From: Polyangium sp. 15x6 | GTDB taxonomy: Bacteria > Myxococcota_A > Polyangia > Polyangiales > Polyangiaceae | DNA: 64,000 bases | NCBI RefSeq assembly: GCF_029960785.1 | Contig: NZ_JASBQE010000042.1 | Span: 1-64,000, forward strand | Reading direction: 5' to 3' | Part shown: positions 30,002 through 39,600 of the stretch, piece after piece | Layout: every line of letters begins with the position of its first letter | Position numbering within the stretch: position 1 is the first letter of the stretch | Translations under genes and position numbers: made by a program | The notes under the pieces: model-generated | What the model was told of the DNA's origin: nothing | Seen by the model: the letters and a program-made list of their open reading frames with translations, nothing else | Database searches by the model: none

Positions 30002-32557
30002 TCAGAGCTCGAGGACGAGCTTGGCGTTCGCTGCTCGCCCCGGTTGCTGGACCCCGAACGAATCGAAGACTTTTTCATCCGTCAGGTTCTGCACCTCGAG
30101 GGTCCCGCTGACGGAGCCGTCGCCGTGCTTCATGGAGTACGTGAGCGCGAGCGCGTGGACGAGCTGCGAGGGAATGACGAGCTTGGAATCGATGGCCCCG
30201 ATGCTCTCCCAGCCGCGGAAGTAGGCCTCGACGTACCGCGCCTGCCACGTGAGCGAAAGGACGTCGCGCGGCCGGAGCAAATCGGAACCTTGCACGCGAG
30301 CGCTCGCGCCGGCGAACAGGTACGGGCGGTTCGGGATACGATCTCCCTCGAATTTGCCGAATGCGCCTTCGCTCGCGGTATTGCGAAAATCCTGCCAGGT
30401 GGCGTACCCGTCGAGCGCGACCCAATCCCCGGGGGACGTCCATCCGAGGGACGCCTCGACGCCGACCGACCGAGCCGAGAGGACGTTCTCGTGCTGAAAA
30501 TAATTGCCATTGCTGAGCAGGACGATGAGGTTCTCCGCGAAGCGCCCGAAGCCGTTCACGTTGAACCGAAAGAGGCCGGCGGCAGTCTCGGCGCGCTCCA
30601 GGGTCAGGCCGAGGTTCACGTTGTGGCTCGCCTCCGGCTCGAGGTGCAGGTTCTCGATGATGAGCGCGCCATTGCCGAACACCTCCTCGGGGTTGGGCAG
30701 GCGGGTGGCATACTCGTACGATGCCTTGGCATAAAACGCCTCGGTGAAGCGGAATCGCAGACTGTCGCCGATCCCCCCGCGGTGGGTCGTCCGGTCGAGG
30801 TCGCGGAGGTTCCCGTTGGGCAATTGCTCCTTCGTCCGGGCCATCTGCACATATGCCTTGGCGAACGCGATGTTCGCGAGTTTTCCTGCAAACGGGCGCG
30901 CCTCGTATTCGGCGCCGACCACGGTGCTCAGGAGCGCCCGCTGCGCGGTGAGCGGGTCGTATTCGTCCGCGGGAATGGCATGGTCTTTCCCCGTCCGGAT
31001 GGCATAGGTGGGCGAGAGCCCGAAACGGAGCGAATGCCAGGGCGCGGGATTCCAGGCCAGGTTCAAACGGGCGAATACATTGTGTTGCTCGATGGCCTGA
31101 TCGATCGCGCGGGCCTCGATCTCGCCGCGTTGCGGGAGCACGAAGACGCAACGGCCGAACCAGTCGTAACGACACGTGGAGAGGTCCTGGAACTCCCTGT
31201 GCGTGTACGTGTACCCGGCCACCGCGTCGAACCGCGTCCTGCGGGAGAAGGGCTGCGCATACCTGAGGTGCGCGCCCGCCGATTGCTTGCCGTAGGTGAC
31301 CTCGCCATAAGGAACGGACATGAGGGCGTTGTGTTGAACGTCCCTCCGATGTTCGGTGTAGAACGCGCGCAGCAGGAGCTTCTCCGCCCGCGGGCGCCCG
31401 ACGAACCCCACCTCGACGCTCCCGCCGCCGGCGCGGTAGCCGTCGTGGAACCGATGAACGCGGGCCGGCGAGAGGCGGCCTTGCTCGTCGAAGACCTCGA
31501 CGTCGATCGGATAATCGTTTCGCGTGTAATCGTAGAACCCATTCACGCGCGCGAAGAATCCGGTGGGCTCATGCAGATGCCGGGCGCTCAGCGTCAATCG
31601 GTACGTCTTGAAGGACCCGACCTGATAAGACGCCGATGCGTGGGTGCCGCGGATGTCCGCATCGGTCACGAGGTTCACCGCGCCGCCCAGGGCATCGGCA
31701 CCGAAACGCACGGGGACAACGCCGCGATAGACCTCGATGCGCTCCACGAGGTTGACCGGGACATTGGTGATCCCGTGCGCATACCCGGCGAGGTCGAGCG
31801 GCACACCGTCGAGGAAAAAGCGAATCTGATCGCCCGTGAGACCATTGAGCGAGAGGCGCGCGTTCGATCCGAGCCCGCCTTCCCGGCGCACCCCCACGCC
31901 CTCGGAGCGTGCCAGCACCTCGCCGAGGTCCGCGGTTCGACGCTGCGCGTCCTCGGTCTCGATGACCTGGACGGCCTGCGCGGACCGGCGAAGTCGATCG
32001 GCTTCGGAGGCGCCGCGGACCATCACGTCGATCGACGGTTTGGCAGGACCGACCGTGGTCTGCGCAGCGGGCGCCGCCGGCTCGGGCCCCGGCTCGCGCG
32101 CGGCTGGGGCCGGAGCGGGCCGCGCCTCCGGGGCCGGGGGGGGCTCCGGCGGCAACCTGAATTCGTAAGCGTAGAGAATGATCACCGGGACGGCCTTGTC
32201 CCCCCGGCGCGCCGGTGTGAAACGGAATTGCAGCGCTGCCTCCTGTGCGGCCTCGTCAAACCCGTTTCCGGCCGGCTCCACGACCTCGGCCCTGGTGACG
32301 CGCCCCGCGGCGTCGATACGGAGCTTCAGCACCACGCGGCCTTCCCGCCGGGCCGCGCGTGCCTCCGCCGGATACGCCGCCTCGACCGCCTCGATGAGCT
32401 CGGGCGGGTGCACCGTGCGCTCGGTCGTCGCGCTCGCCTGCGCAGGCGAAGGGCCGCTCGGCTCCGCCTCCTGCGCAAGGGCGGTCGGACAAACCGAGAG
32501 GACGAGGGCCAGGCTCCCGGCCCATCCGGTGCATGAAAAACGGCGCTTACGAAACAT
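30002..32557 (-). CDS. mxcH: TonB-dependent siderophore receptor MxcH with N-terminal TonB-like domain
   Basis: An 851-residue outer-membrane receptor for ferric myxochelin. After a signal peptide (ALVLSVCPTALAQ) there is a TonB C-terminal-like domain at about 45-135 (PAEARAARREGRVVLKLRID, FDEAAQEAALQFRFTPARR), then a Pro/Ala linker, the plug (DLGEVLARSEGVGVRREGGLG, IRFFLDGVPLDL, VNLVERIEVYRGVVPVRFG), and a 22-strand barrel ending in an aromatic-poor LVLEL terminus. The TonB-like domain fused upstream of the plug is unusual, and I recall this layout from myxobacterial MxcH. MxcL lies 7 bp upstream. Confidence 0.9.
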   Translation of the reverse strand: MFRKRRFSCTGWAGSLALVLSVCPTALAQEAEPSGPSPAQASATTERTVHPPELIEAVEAAYPAEARAARREGRVVLKLRIDAAGRVTRAEVVEPAGNGFDEAAQEAALQFRFTPARRGDKAVPVIILYAYEFRLPPEPPPAPEARPAPAPAAREPGPEPAAPAAQTTVGPAKPSIDVMVRGASEADRLRRSAQAVQVIETEDAQRRTADLGEVLARSEGVGVRREGGLGSNARLSLNGLTGDQIRFFLDGVPLDLAGYAHGITNVPVNLVERIEVYRGVVPVRFGADALGGAVNLVTDADIRGTHASASYQVGSFKTYRLTLSARHLHEPTGFFARVNGFYDYTRNDYPIDVEVFDEQGRLSPARVHRFHDGYRAGGGSVEVGFVGRPRAEKLLLRAFYTEHRRDVQHNALMSVPYGEVTYGKQSAGAHLRYAQPFSRRTRFDAVAGYTYTHREFQDLSTCRYDWFGRCVFVLPQRGEIEARAIDQAIEQHNVFARLNLAWNPAPWHSLRFGLSPTYAIRTGKDHAIPADEYDPLTAQRALLSTVVGAEYEARPFAGKLANIAFAKAYVQMARTKEQLPNGNLRDLDRTTHRGGIGDSLRFRFTEAFYAKASYEYATRLPNPEEVFGNGALIIENLHLEPEASHNVNLGLTLERAETAAGLFRFNVNGFGRFAENLIVLLSNGNYFQHENVLSARSVGVEASLGWTSPGDWVALDGYATWQDFRNTASEGAFGKFEGDRIPNRPYLFAGASARVQGSDLLRPRDVLSLTWQARYVEAYFRGWESIGAIDSKLVIPSQLVHALALTYSMKHGDGSVSGTLEVQNLTDEKVFDSFGVQQPGRAANAKLVLEL

Positions 32558-32564
32558 CGGTGAT

Positions 32565-33884
32565 TCAGGATTTCGCGCCGGCCGGGCTGCTCTCGAATGC
32601 GCCGTGCTTCGCCATCTCGACGAGCGCGTCGTGCGCCGCCTCGATCGTGAAATCGATCTGTGCCTGGGTATGCACGCCCGAGATGAAGCTCACGTCACGG
32701 CGCAGGAGCACGCCGCGCTTCGCCATGGCGCCGACGAACTGCGCCGCGAATTTCGTGTGCGTGGCGAGATCGTCCGCGAAAAGGAAGAACGGAATCGCGT
32801 CGTAGCCCACCACGCGCAGCGGCGCCCCGACCTTCGTGGCCTTCTCGTTGACGCCTTCGCGAAGCCGCTTGCCGAGCGAGGCGATACGCTGAATGTAATC
32901 GGTATCCCGGTATTCACCGAGGACCGCCTTGCAGACCTCCAGGGAGAGCATCTCGCCGCCGAACGTCGTCGATACCTGCAGCTCCGCGAGGCGGCTCATC
33001 ACCTCCCGCGGGCCCGCGATGGCCGAGAGCGGCATGCCCGCCGCGATGCCCTTCGAGAGGCACACGAAATCGGCCGCGATTCCGTAATACTCCTGGGCGC
33101 CGCCGAGCGCGAGCCGGAAGCCTGTCACGACCTCGTCCAGCACGAAGAGCACGCCGTGGGCGTGGCAGGTCTCGCGCAAGGTACGCAAGAACTCCGCCGA
33201 GACGACGCGCTTGTAGGGCAACGAGAGCAGCACCAGCGCGATTTCGGAGCCCTTCTCGGCGATCAGGTCGAGCAGCGGCTTCTCCTCGGCCTCGGCCATG
33301 AGCGGCATGCGATAGGTATAGTCACGCAGCACCGCCGGCACGCCGGGCGTGTCGAACATGAAATGGTCGTGCCAGCCGTTGTAGCCGATGGTGACGACCT
33401 TTTCTCGCCCCGTCACGTGGCGAGCGAGCCGGATCGCCGCCGAGGTCGCGTCCGCTCCGGTCTTGAAGAAGCGGGCCATCTCCGCGCCGGGGATGAGCTC
33501 GACGAGCGTGCGCGTGGCCGTGACCTCGATCTCCGTCGGCAACGAATGCAGCAAGCCGTATTCGAGGTGCTCGCGGATGGCGCGGACGACGGCGAGGTGG
33601 TTGTGCCCGAGCGTGTTCGCCCCGAGGCCGCAGATGTAATCGATGTACTCGTTGCCGTCGACGTCGCGCACGAGCGCGCCCTCGCCGCCCTCGAGGTACA
33701 CCGGGAACGAGCCGAGGGAATACATCTCCGGCCGCTTCATGAGCGACTGGGTGACGCCGGGGATCAGCCGGCGCGCCTCCGCGAGCAGCGCATTCGATCG
33801 AGCGAGCTTCCATTCCCCTGTGATGGGCCTCGGGAGACCACGCTCCCGGCTGTCGATGTCTACACCAAGGGTCCGTGAGGTCAT
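32565..33884 (-). CDS. mxcL: Glutamate-1-semialdehyde-type aminotransferase MxcL
   Basis: A 439-residue class III PLP aminotransferase related to glutamate-1-semialdehyde aminomutase. In myxochelin biosynthesis MxcL aminates the aldehyde released by MxcG to give myxochelin B in place of the alcohol A. Motifs are ICGLGANTLGHNH near the N-terminus, FKTGADATSAAIRLAR, FVLDEVVTGFR, and the PLP Lys in CLSKGIAAGMP (about residue 278). ATG 33884 has AAGGAAA upstream, and a longer frame to 34022 overlaps MxcG. Stop and start gaps to its neighbours are 41 and 7 bp. Confidence 0.92.
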   Translation of the reverse strand: MTSRTLGVDIDSRERGLPRPITGEWKLARSNALLAEARRLIPGVTQSLMKRPEMYSLGSFPVYLEGGEGALVRDVDGNEYIDYICGLGANTLGHNHLAVVRAIREHLEYGLLHSLPTEIEVTATRTLVELIPGAEMARFFKTGADATSAAIRLARHVTGREKVVTIGYNGWHDHFMFDTPGVPAVLRDYTYRMPLMAEAEEKPLLDLIAEKGSEIALVLLSLPYKRVVSAEFLRTLRETCHAHGVLFVLDEVVTGFRLALGGAQEYYGIAADFVCLSKGIAAGMPLSAIAGPREVMSRLAELQVSTTFGGEMLSLEVCKAVLGEYRDTDYIQRIASLGKRLREGVNEKATKVGAPLRVVGYDAIPFFLFADDLATHTKFAAQFVGAMAKRGVLLRRDVSFISGVHTQAQIDFTIEAAHDALVEMAKHGAFESSPAGAKS

Positions 33885-33925
33885 GGGCGATTTCCTTTGG
33901 TTCAGGTGAAGCGTCGCTTTGGGGC

Positions 33926-36900
33926 TCAGCCCGCTCGCCCACTCGAAGGGCGCGGCAGCTTGCCGGTCTCGACGCAATGATCCAGATAACGAAACACGAG
34001 CGAACGATCGACGGCGGGGCAATCAATTCCGCTGTCGGACAGGCCACGAATCACGTTGTCGCAGCGCACGCGTCCCAGGCCGAAATTCTGGGGTTGCTCT
34101 CCGGCGTCGGCCTGGAGATCGAAGAAGGCGAGCGTGGCGCTCTCGGCGGCGCTGGCGCCACTCCCCATGCGCGCGCGGAAGGCCGGGACCGGACAGGTTT
34201 CGACGGCATACCCATACTCCTGTACCCAGCGGAACACGTCCCTCAGCCGGACGTCGGGCGCGGGAGCGAGGTTGTACACGGTGCCGCGTCGCGGACGGGT
34301 GAGCGAGAGCGCCACGATCGCGCGCGCCACGTAATCGACGGGCGTCCACGTCTCCGCTACATCGAGGTCGGGCAAGGCCTCCGCGGGAATGCCTGCGAGG
34401 AGGAGACGAAAGACGATGTCCTGTTCATTGACGATCCCGGTATCGGGAGCGCCGACGACACGACCGAGGCGATACACGGCGACCGGCACGCCACGCTCGC
34501 TCGCCTGCTCCGCGAGCCGCTCGGCGATCCATTTGCTCTGCTTGTACCCGTCCAGGAGCTCCGGGTGCGGCGGGACGAACGCCTCGGGGACCTCGGGGCT
34601 CCTGGCGATCGAGGGCGCCACGGCCAGCGTCGACACGTGATGCACAGGCTTCGGGCGCGCCGCGGCCGCGAGCCTCAGCACCTCGCGCGTCCCGAGGACG
34701 TTCACCGCGCGCATGCTGCGGTAATCACGCACGAGGCTGACGATCGCGGCGTCGTGATAGATCACGTCGCATTCCGTGGCCAGACGATCCCACGTCTCGG
34801 CTCCGAGCCCGAGGCGTGGCAAGGAGAGGTCGGCCGGAATGGCCACCACCCTGTCCTCGAAATGCGTGAGGGGCAGCCGCTGCTTTTCCAGAGCCGCGCG
34901 GAGCCGAGCGGCCGCTTGCTGCTCGTCCGCGGCGCGCACCAGACAAACCACGCGCGCCACTGTCCCCGAAAGGAGCGCATGCAAGAGATACACTCCGACA
35001 AACCCCGTCGCGCCGGTGAGCAGGACCTGTCGGGGCGACGGACGCAACGTCGCGGGCGCGAGCGCGGGAGGGACGATGTCCTCCGGGAGTACGGCGTCGG
35101 CGAGCATTGCATCCGTGAGCCCCGCGGCGACCTTCTTGACGCCCGCGGACTGCTCCAGGGCGCGCGAGAGCTCCGCGATCGTCGGATGACGAAACACCAT
35201 CGCGACGGGGATCTCGCGGCCGAGCGTGAGGCCGAGGCGCGTGGCGACCTGGATGGTTTGCAGCGACTGCCCGCCGCGCTCGAAGAAATCGTCTTCCAGG
35301 GAGAGGTCAGAAACCCCGAGGATTTGCTCCCACACGGAAATGACGACCTTTTCGAGGTCCGTCGTCGCGACCGCGGACGCGGCCGAGCGGGTGAGGGCCG
35401 CGTCGCGCAGCGCGGAACGGTCGATCTTGCCCGTGCTGGTCCGCGGCAATCGATCCGTGAACAGAAAGGCCGAAGGGACGGAGGCGGGCGGCAATGCCGA
35501 TTGCGCGTGACGGCGGAGCTCCGCCGGCGGCGGAGGGGGCGCATCGGCCACGACATGCGCGGCGAGGCGCTTGATACCGCCGGGCATGGCGGACCCGACC
35601 ACCGCGACCTCACGCACGCCGGGGAAACGAAGCAATACGGTCTCGATTTCGCCCGGATCGACGCGATGCCCGCTGATCTTGAGCTCCTCGTCGACGCGGC
35701 CGACGAAGACGAGATCGCCCGCCTCGTTTTGCCGGACGAGGTCTCCGGTGCGATACCCGCGCGGCTGTCCAGGCAACGTTTCGAGGATCCGGAAACGCGC
35801 GGCGGAGAGCTCCGGCTGCCCGAGATACCCCGTGGCCAGCCCGCCGCCCATCAGATACAGCTCCCCCACGGCGCCTCGCGCGACGAGCCGCCCGTCCGCC
35901 CCGAGGACGGCCGCGCGGACGCCGGGCAGCGGCGTGCCGATCGGGACTTCCTCCGCGCTCTCGGCCGCGGATTCGTCGCCGCACAGCGTGGCGCACGTGG
36001 CCACGACGGTCGCCTCCGTGGGGCCATACGTATTGAGCAATCGGACAGCGTGCCCGACGGCGCGACGAAAACGCGCGACGCGCTCCGGAAGCGCAGCCTC
36101 TCCGCCGATGATGACGATGCGAACGCTGGGCGGAAGGGACGCGCCGGTCGAGAGACTGTAGGCCACCTCGTGCCATAACGCGGTGGGCAGGTCCAGCACG
36201 GTGATCGCGTGTTCGGCGCAAGCGTCGAGCAACCGGAGGACCGATTGCAACATTTCTTCCGTGCGGAGCACCAGCGTGCCGCCCACGCACAGGCTGAGGA
36301 AAATTTCCTCCACGCTCGCGTCGAAATGCATCGGCGCGAACTGGAGCACCCGATCGTCGCGGTGGAATCCGTACCGTGAGGCAGCGCCGGCAACGAAATG
36401 CGCGAGCGACGCGCGGCTGATCACGACGCCATTGGGACGGCCCGTCGAGCCGGACGTGTAAATCACGTACGCCGGATGCTCGTCCCCCTCGTGGATCGGC
36501 GCTTCGAGTGCGTCCGAGAGGACCTCTTCGTCCAGCACCACGACGCGGGCCCGCGTCGCTTGCTTTGCTTGCTCGGCGTACGGCGATGTCGTGACGAGCA
36601 ACGTGGGCCCGGCGTCCGCGAGGATCGCCGCCGTCCTGCCGCTCGGCCCCTGGGGATCGAGCGGCAGGTATCCTGCGCCGGAGAACAGCGTGGCGAGAAT
36701 GGCCGTGACGGCCTCCAGGCTGCGGGGCAGGAACAATGCGACGAGCGTGCCCGGTTTGGCGCCGAGCGCCGCGAGGCGGGCCGCGAGCCGCCGGGCTGCG
36801 AGCACGAGCTCGTCATACGTCATCCGCCGCGACTCGTGCTCCAACGCAATGGCGTTGGGCTGCTCGCGCGCGTGCTCCAGGATCCGCTCGATGACGTCGC

Positions 36901-38290
36901 GCGCCGGGGAAGCGAGTGGGCCGCCCTCGAGGATGGTGCCGGGCGAATCCGTCGCCTCAGGGGGCGCCGGCGCAGCGAGGCCGGGGCTCCTGATGTCGGA
37001 GATCGGCTGCATGGGCGCGGACAGGGCCGCGTCGAGAAACGCGAGGAATCGCTGCTCGTGCCCCGCGAGATCGCTTGTGGTATGACAATCCGGATTCGCG
37101 TCGAAATCGATGCGGGGCCCGCGCCCGTCCGAGCGCGCGTACACGTTGATCGAGATGTCCTCGACCGGCCCGGCAGAGATGTTGTGCGCGATCGCGCGGT
37201 GACCGCCGAACCGCAGATCGTAATCGAACGGCATGATGTTCACGACCGGGCCGAACAGCCGCCGCTCCCCGCCGATGAGCTTGAGATCCCGGCGGAGATG
37301 CTCGTAGCGATAGCGCAGATGGGGACGGCTCGCGCGCATCTCTCCTGCGACGTGCTGGACGAGCGCGGAGAGGCTCGCTCCATTCGGGATCGGGACGCGC
37401 AAGGGCACGATGTTCATCACCATGCTCGGGATACGCACGGACACGGAGCCCAGGCGGCCCATGACCGGGAGACCGAGGACGAGCTCCGGCGCGCCGGTGA
37501 GGCCATGCCCATACGCCGCCGTCGCGGCGACGAATACGTCGGGCCAGCTCGCGCCCACACGATGTGCCACCGCCTGCATTCGCTCCATCGTGGACGGCGA
37601 GAGCGAGGTCGTCCTTCGTAATGCAGGGCGAGAAACCATGGTGGGTCGACCGCCGAAGCTCACGGTCGCGGGGCGATCGGCGAAACGTCGGACCCAGAAA
37701 TCACGATCCCGCTCGCAATCGGGGGACGCGCGGTAGGCTCGGTCTTCCTCGATGACCCGGAGGAGCGAACCGGACGGAGGGCCGACGCGGGAGCGGCTAT
37801 CGAGACGGGCGGTATAGAGCTCCGCCACGCGCCGTGCGATGAGCGAGAATCCAAAACCGTCGAGCGCGATGTGGTGCGCCCGCTGATACCAGTAGGTTCG
37901 CTCCGGGCCGGCCGTGAAAAGCGCCTCCGTGAAGAGCGGTCCGCGCGTGAGGTCCACGGTCTTTTCGAGGTCCGCCTGCATCCACGCTTGCACGAATGCC
38001 CAGGGATCGGCCTCCGCGCCGACGTCGATTCGATGCATGGGCCAGTCGATGGATGGTTCGAGGATCTGCGTCGGGCCGTCCTCGGTCGAGACAAACCGCA
38101 TGTGCAGCGTCTCGGCCTCGGCGACCGCCTGGCGTACGGAGGCCTCGAAGATCGCCGGATCGACGGCGCCACGAATCTCGATGCATTCGCCGGCGTTGTA
38201 AAGCGGGCTCGCCGGGTCGAGCGCCTGGCCCAGCCAGATACCGTGCTGCGCTGCCGAGAGAGGCCAGCGCTCTTTCCGAAAATCAGGCAT
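33926..38290 (-). CDS. mxcG: Myxochelin NRPS MxcG (C-A-PCP-reductase)
   Basis: A 1454-residue single-module NRPS. The condensation domain (1-440) has HHIALDG near 137. The adenylation domain (about 480-975) has [39 protein letters not shown] and [10 protein letters not shown], and lysine is the expected substrate. The PCP Ser is in GGQSL near 1009. The terminal reductase (about 1090-1454) has GATGFVG and YKQSK. The enzyme would condense two DHB on lysine and release the product by NAD(P)H reduction to aldehyde, then alcohol. ATG 38290 has GGAGG 8 nt upstream; the frame to 38353 is not conserved. It starts the - strand operon, controlled by the element at 38375-38403. Confidence 0.94.
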   Translation of the reverse strand: MPDFRKERWPLSAAQHGIWLGQALDPASPLYNAGECIEIRGAVDPAIFEASVRQAVAEAETLHMRFVSTEDGPTQILEPSIDWPMHRIDVGAEADPWAFVQAWMQADLEKTVDLTRGPLFTEALFTAGPERTYWYQRAHHIALDGFGFSLIARRVAELYTARLDSRSRVGPPSGSLLRVIEEDRAYRASPDCERDRDFWVRRFADRPATVSFGGRPTMVSRPALRRTTSLSPSTMERMQAVAHRVGASWPDVFVAATAAYGHGLTGAPELVLGLPVMGRLGSVSVRIPSMVMNIVPLRVPIPNGASLSALVQHVAGEMRASRPHLRYRYEHLRRDLKLIGGERRLFGPVVNIMPFDYDLRFGGHRAIAHNISAGPVEDISINVYARSDGRGPRIDFDANPDCHTTSDLAGHEQRFLAFLDAALSAPMQPISDIRSPGLAAPAPPEATDSPGTILEGGPLASPARDVIERILEHAREQPNAIALEHESRRMTYDELVLAARRLAARLAALGAKPGTLVALFLPRSLEAVTAILATLFSGAGYLPLDPQGPSGRTAAILADAGPTLLVTTSPYAEQAKQATRARVVVLDEEVLSDALEAPIHEGDEHPAYVIYTSGSTGRPNGVVISRASLAHFVAGAASRYGFHRDDRVLQFAPMHFDASVEEIFLSLCVGGTLVLRTEEMLQSVLRLLDACAEHAITVLDLPTALWHEVAYSLSTGASLPPSVRIVIIGGEAALPERVARFRRAVGHAVRLLNTYGPTEATVVATCATLCGDESAAESAEEVPIGTPLPGVRAAVLGADGRLVARGAVGELYLMGGGLATGYLGQPELSAARFRILETLPGQPRGYRTGDLVRQNEAGDLVFVGRVDEELKISGHRVDPGEIETVLLRFPGVREVAVVGSAMPGGIKRLAAHVVADAPPPPPAELRRHAQSALPPASVPSAFLFTDRLPRTSTGKIDRSALRDAALTRSAASAVATTDLEKVVISVWEQILGVSDLSLEDDFFERGGQSLQTIQVATRLGLTLGREIPVAMVFRHPTIAELSRALEQSAGVKKVAAGLTDAMLADAVLPEDIVPPALAPATLRPSPRQVLLTGATGFVGVYLLHALLSGTVARVVCLVRAADEQQAAARLRAALEKQRLPLTHFEDRVVAIPADLSLPRLGLGAETWDRLATECDVIYHDAAIVSLVRDYRSMRAVNVLGTREVLRLAAAARPKPVHHVSTLAVAPSIARSPEVPEAFVPPHPELLDGYKQSKWIAERLAEQASERGVPVAVYRLGRVVGAPDTGIVNEQDIVFRLLLAGIPAEALPDLDVAETWTPVDYVARAIVALSLTRPRRGTVYNLAPAPDVRLRDVFRWVQEYGYAVETCPVPAFRARMGSGASAAESATLAFFDLQADAGEQPQNFGLGRVRCDNVIRGLSDSGIDCPAVDRSLVFRYLDHCVETGKLPRPSSGRAG

Positions 38291-38374
38291 TGCCCGGTCC
38301 TCCCGGAGGAAGACGGGTTGGATCGTGCCGTTTGCACATGTTTGCACGGACACTTTTAACCATGAGCTCCTCAG

Positions 38375-38403
38375 GATTTATTGAAAATGATGTTCAAAGT
38401 CAA
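38375..38403 (-). promoter_or_regulatory. Promoter and Fur-like site upstream of mxcG
   Basis: On the - strand TTGACT, a 17-bp spacer and TAAATC fit a sigma-70-type promoter. The spacer is the dyad TTGAACATCATTTTCAA with exact 5-bp arms, and GAACATCATTTTCAATAAA matches the Fur consensus at 11 of 19 positions. The same spatial logic (a -35 element running into the box) holds at the opposite operon, so co-regulation by Fur is likely though the box is weaker. Confidence 0.55.
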
Positions 38404-38599
38404 GACCATCTCTTAGACAAATTGCGTAACCCATATAACACATTTCTGCTGATGAAGGAATTTTGCGACATAAATGTAGGGCGACTGAGGAAGCGGGGGC
38501 GCCGGGCTCGCGCCGGGTGCCCACTCCGCCCCACCTGCCACGTCCGCCCGTCCGCCCAAGGAAATGCAGAGGGACACCAACCGAAAAAACAGGGGAATC

Positions 38600-38856
38600 A
38601 TGAAAAAGGTCATCACGACTTGGCGCTCTTATCGCTGTCGGCCGTGGGGGTCGGAATGGCGCCGACGCGGGTCGCGGAGGCGAGGACGCATTCGTTCGAG
38701 CGCACGTGCTGGGACTGGAAATGGAAGCGAAACGGGGATCTGTGCTCGCAGTGCCGAACGCGGAACGATCGCGCGCACCATGGCTGTCTTCCGAACGCGC
38801 GCGCCTGCCGCGGCGACATCTCGAATCGGAATGGCTGGCTCGTCTGCGACAGCTGA
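38600..38856 (+). pseudogene. Frameshifted small secreted Cys-rich protein
   Basis: ATG 38600 has AGGGGA just upstream and starts MKKVITT, then the frame breaks. One frame over, LALLSLSAVGVGMAPTRVAEA continues exactly as a signal peptide would, followed by a Cys-rich mature part (FERTCWDWKWKRNGDLCSQC, GCLPNARACRGDISNRNGWL) ending at 38856. Supplying one base in ACGACTTGG near 38621 restores a single gene of about 85 residues. It is therefore a recent pseudogene, a sequencing error, or, less likely, a frameshift-decoded gene. Six Cys in the mature part suggest disulfides. Function unknown. Confidence 0.6.
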
Positions 38857-38922
38857 CACTCCACGACCGTACGAGCATCGAATCGTCGACAACCAGAGCG
38901 GTACGTACTATCGTTTTTCTGT

Positions 38923-39579
38923 ATGCGTACCGTCCGGTTCTACTTCGACGTCATCAGCCCGTACGTTTGGCTCGCGTGGGCCCAGCTTCCCGAGGTCGAG
39001 GCGCGCACGGGCGCGCGCTTCGACCTCCAGCCCGTGCTGTTCGCGGGGCTCCTCCAGGCGAACGAGAACAAGGGGCCCGCGGAGATTCCGTCGAAGCGCG
39101 TCCACATGCTCCACGACATCGCACGCTGGGCCATGACATTGAAGCGGCCCTACGCGGGCCCGCCGGCGCATCCGTTCAATCCGCTCAAGGCGCAGCGCAT
39201 GTGCGCCGCCATCGATGACCCCGAGGCGCGGCGCCGTCTCGCCGGGGCATTGATCGTCGCGACGTGGGAACAGGGGCGCGACCTGATGAACGACGCCGAG
39301 CTCTGCGCCATCGCCGACGACGCAGGCCTCGACGGGTCCGCGCTGCTCGCCGCCACCGAGGAGAAAGTGGTGAAGGAGCGCCTCCGCAAGAACACCGAGC
39401 AGGCCATCGCCACGGGCGTCTTCGGCGTCCCCACGTTCCTCGTCGATGATCAGCTCTTCTGGGGCAATGACCGGCTCGGTTTCCTCGAAACGTATCTCGC
39501 CGGCGGGCTCCGTATCGACAAGGCCGAGATCGAGGAGCGGCTCGCGCGGCCGCGCGCTGCGGATCGTAAAAACGTGTAG
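38923..39579 (+). CDS. 2-Hydroxychromene-2-carboxylate isomerase / DsbA-fold oxidoreductase
   Basis: A 218-residue thioredoxin-fold protein of the GST-kappa/HCCA isomerase family. It opens with VRFYFDVISPYVWLAW, where the SPY motif replaces the CXXC of DsbA, and has a helical insertion, a cis-Pro GVFGVPTF and a late FWGNDRLGFLE. HCCA isomerase uses glutathione in naphthalene catabolism, but the family is broad and most members have unknown substrates. No other aromatic catabolism genes lie nearby. The start at 38923 fits the conserved first strand. Confidence 0.85.
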   Translation: MRTVRFYFDVISPYVWLAWAQLPEVEARTGARFDLQPVLFAGLLQANENKGPAEIPSKRVHMLHDIARWAMTLKRPYAGPPAHPFNPLKAQRMCAAIDDPEARRRLAGALIVATWEQGRDLMNDAELCAIADDAGLDGSALLAATEEKVVKERLRKNTEQAIATGVFGVPTFLVDDQLFWGNDRLGFLETYLAGGLRIDKAEIEERLARPRAADRKNV

Positions 39580-39600
39580 CCACCGATCGGCGCGCCTTTC

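Noticed and set aside
29774-32536. 920-residue + strand open frame opposite the TonB receptor
   Set aside because: No recognisable motif, Arg/Glu-rich composition, and strict antisense position to a clear receptor. It is a shadow of GC3-biased DNA.
38600-38625. Programmed -1 frameshift at the AAAAAG run
   Set aside because: The run has only five A, no downstream structure is evident, and slippage there gives a poor signal peptide, while a one-base change near 38621 gives a perfect one.
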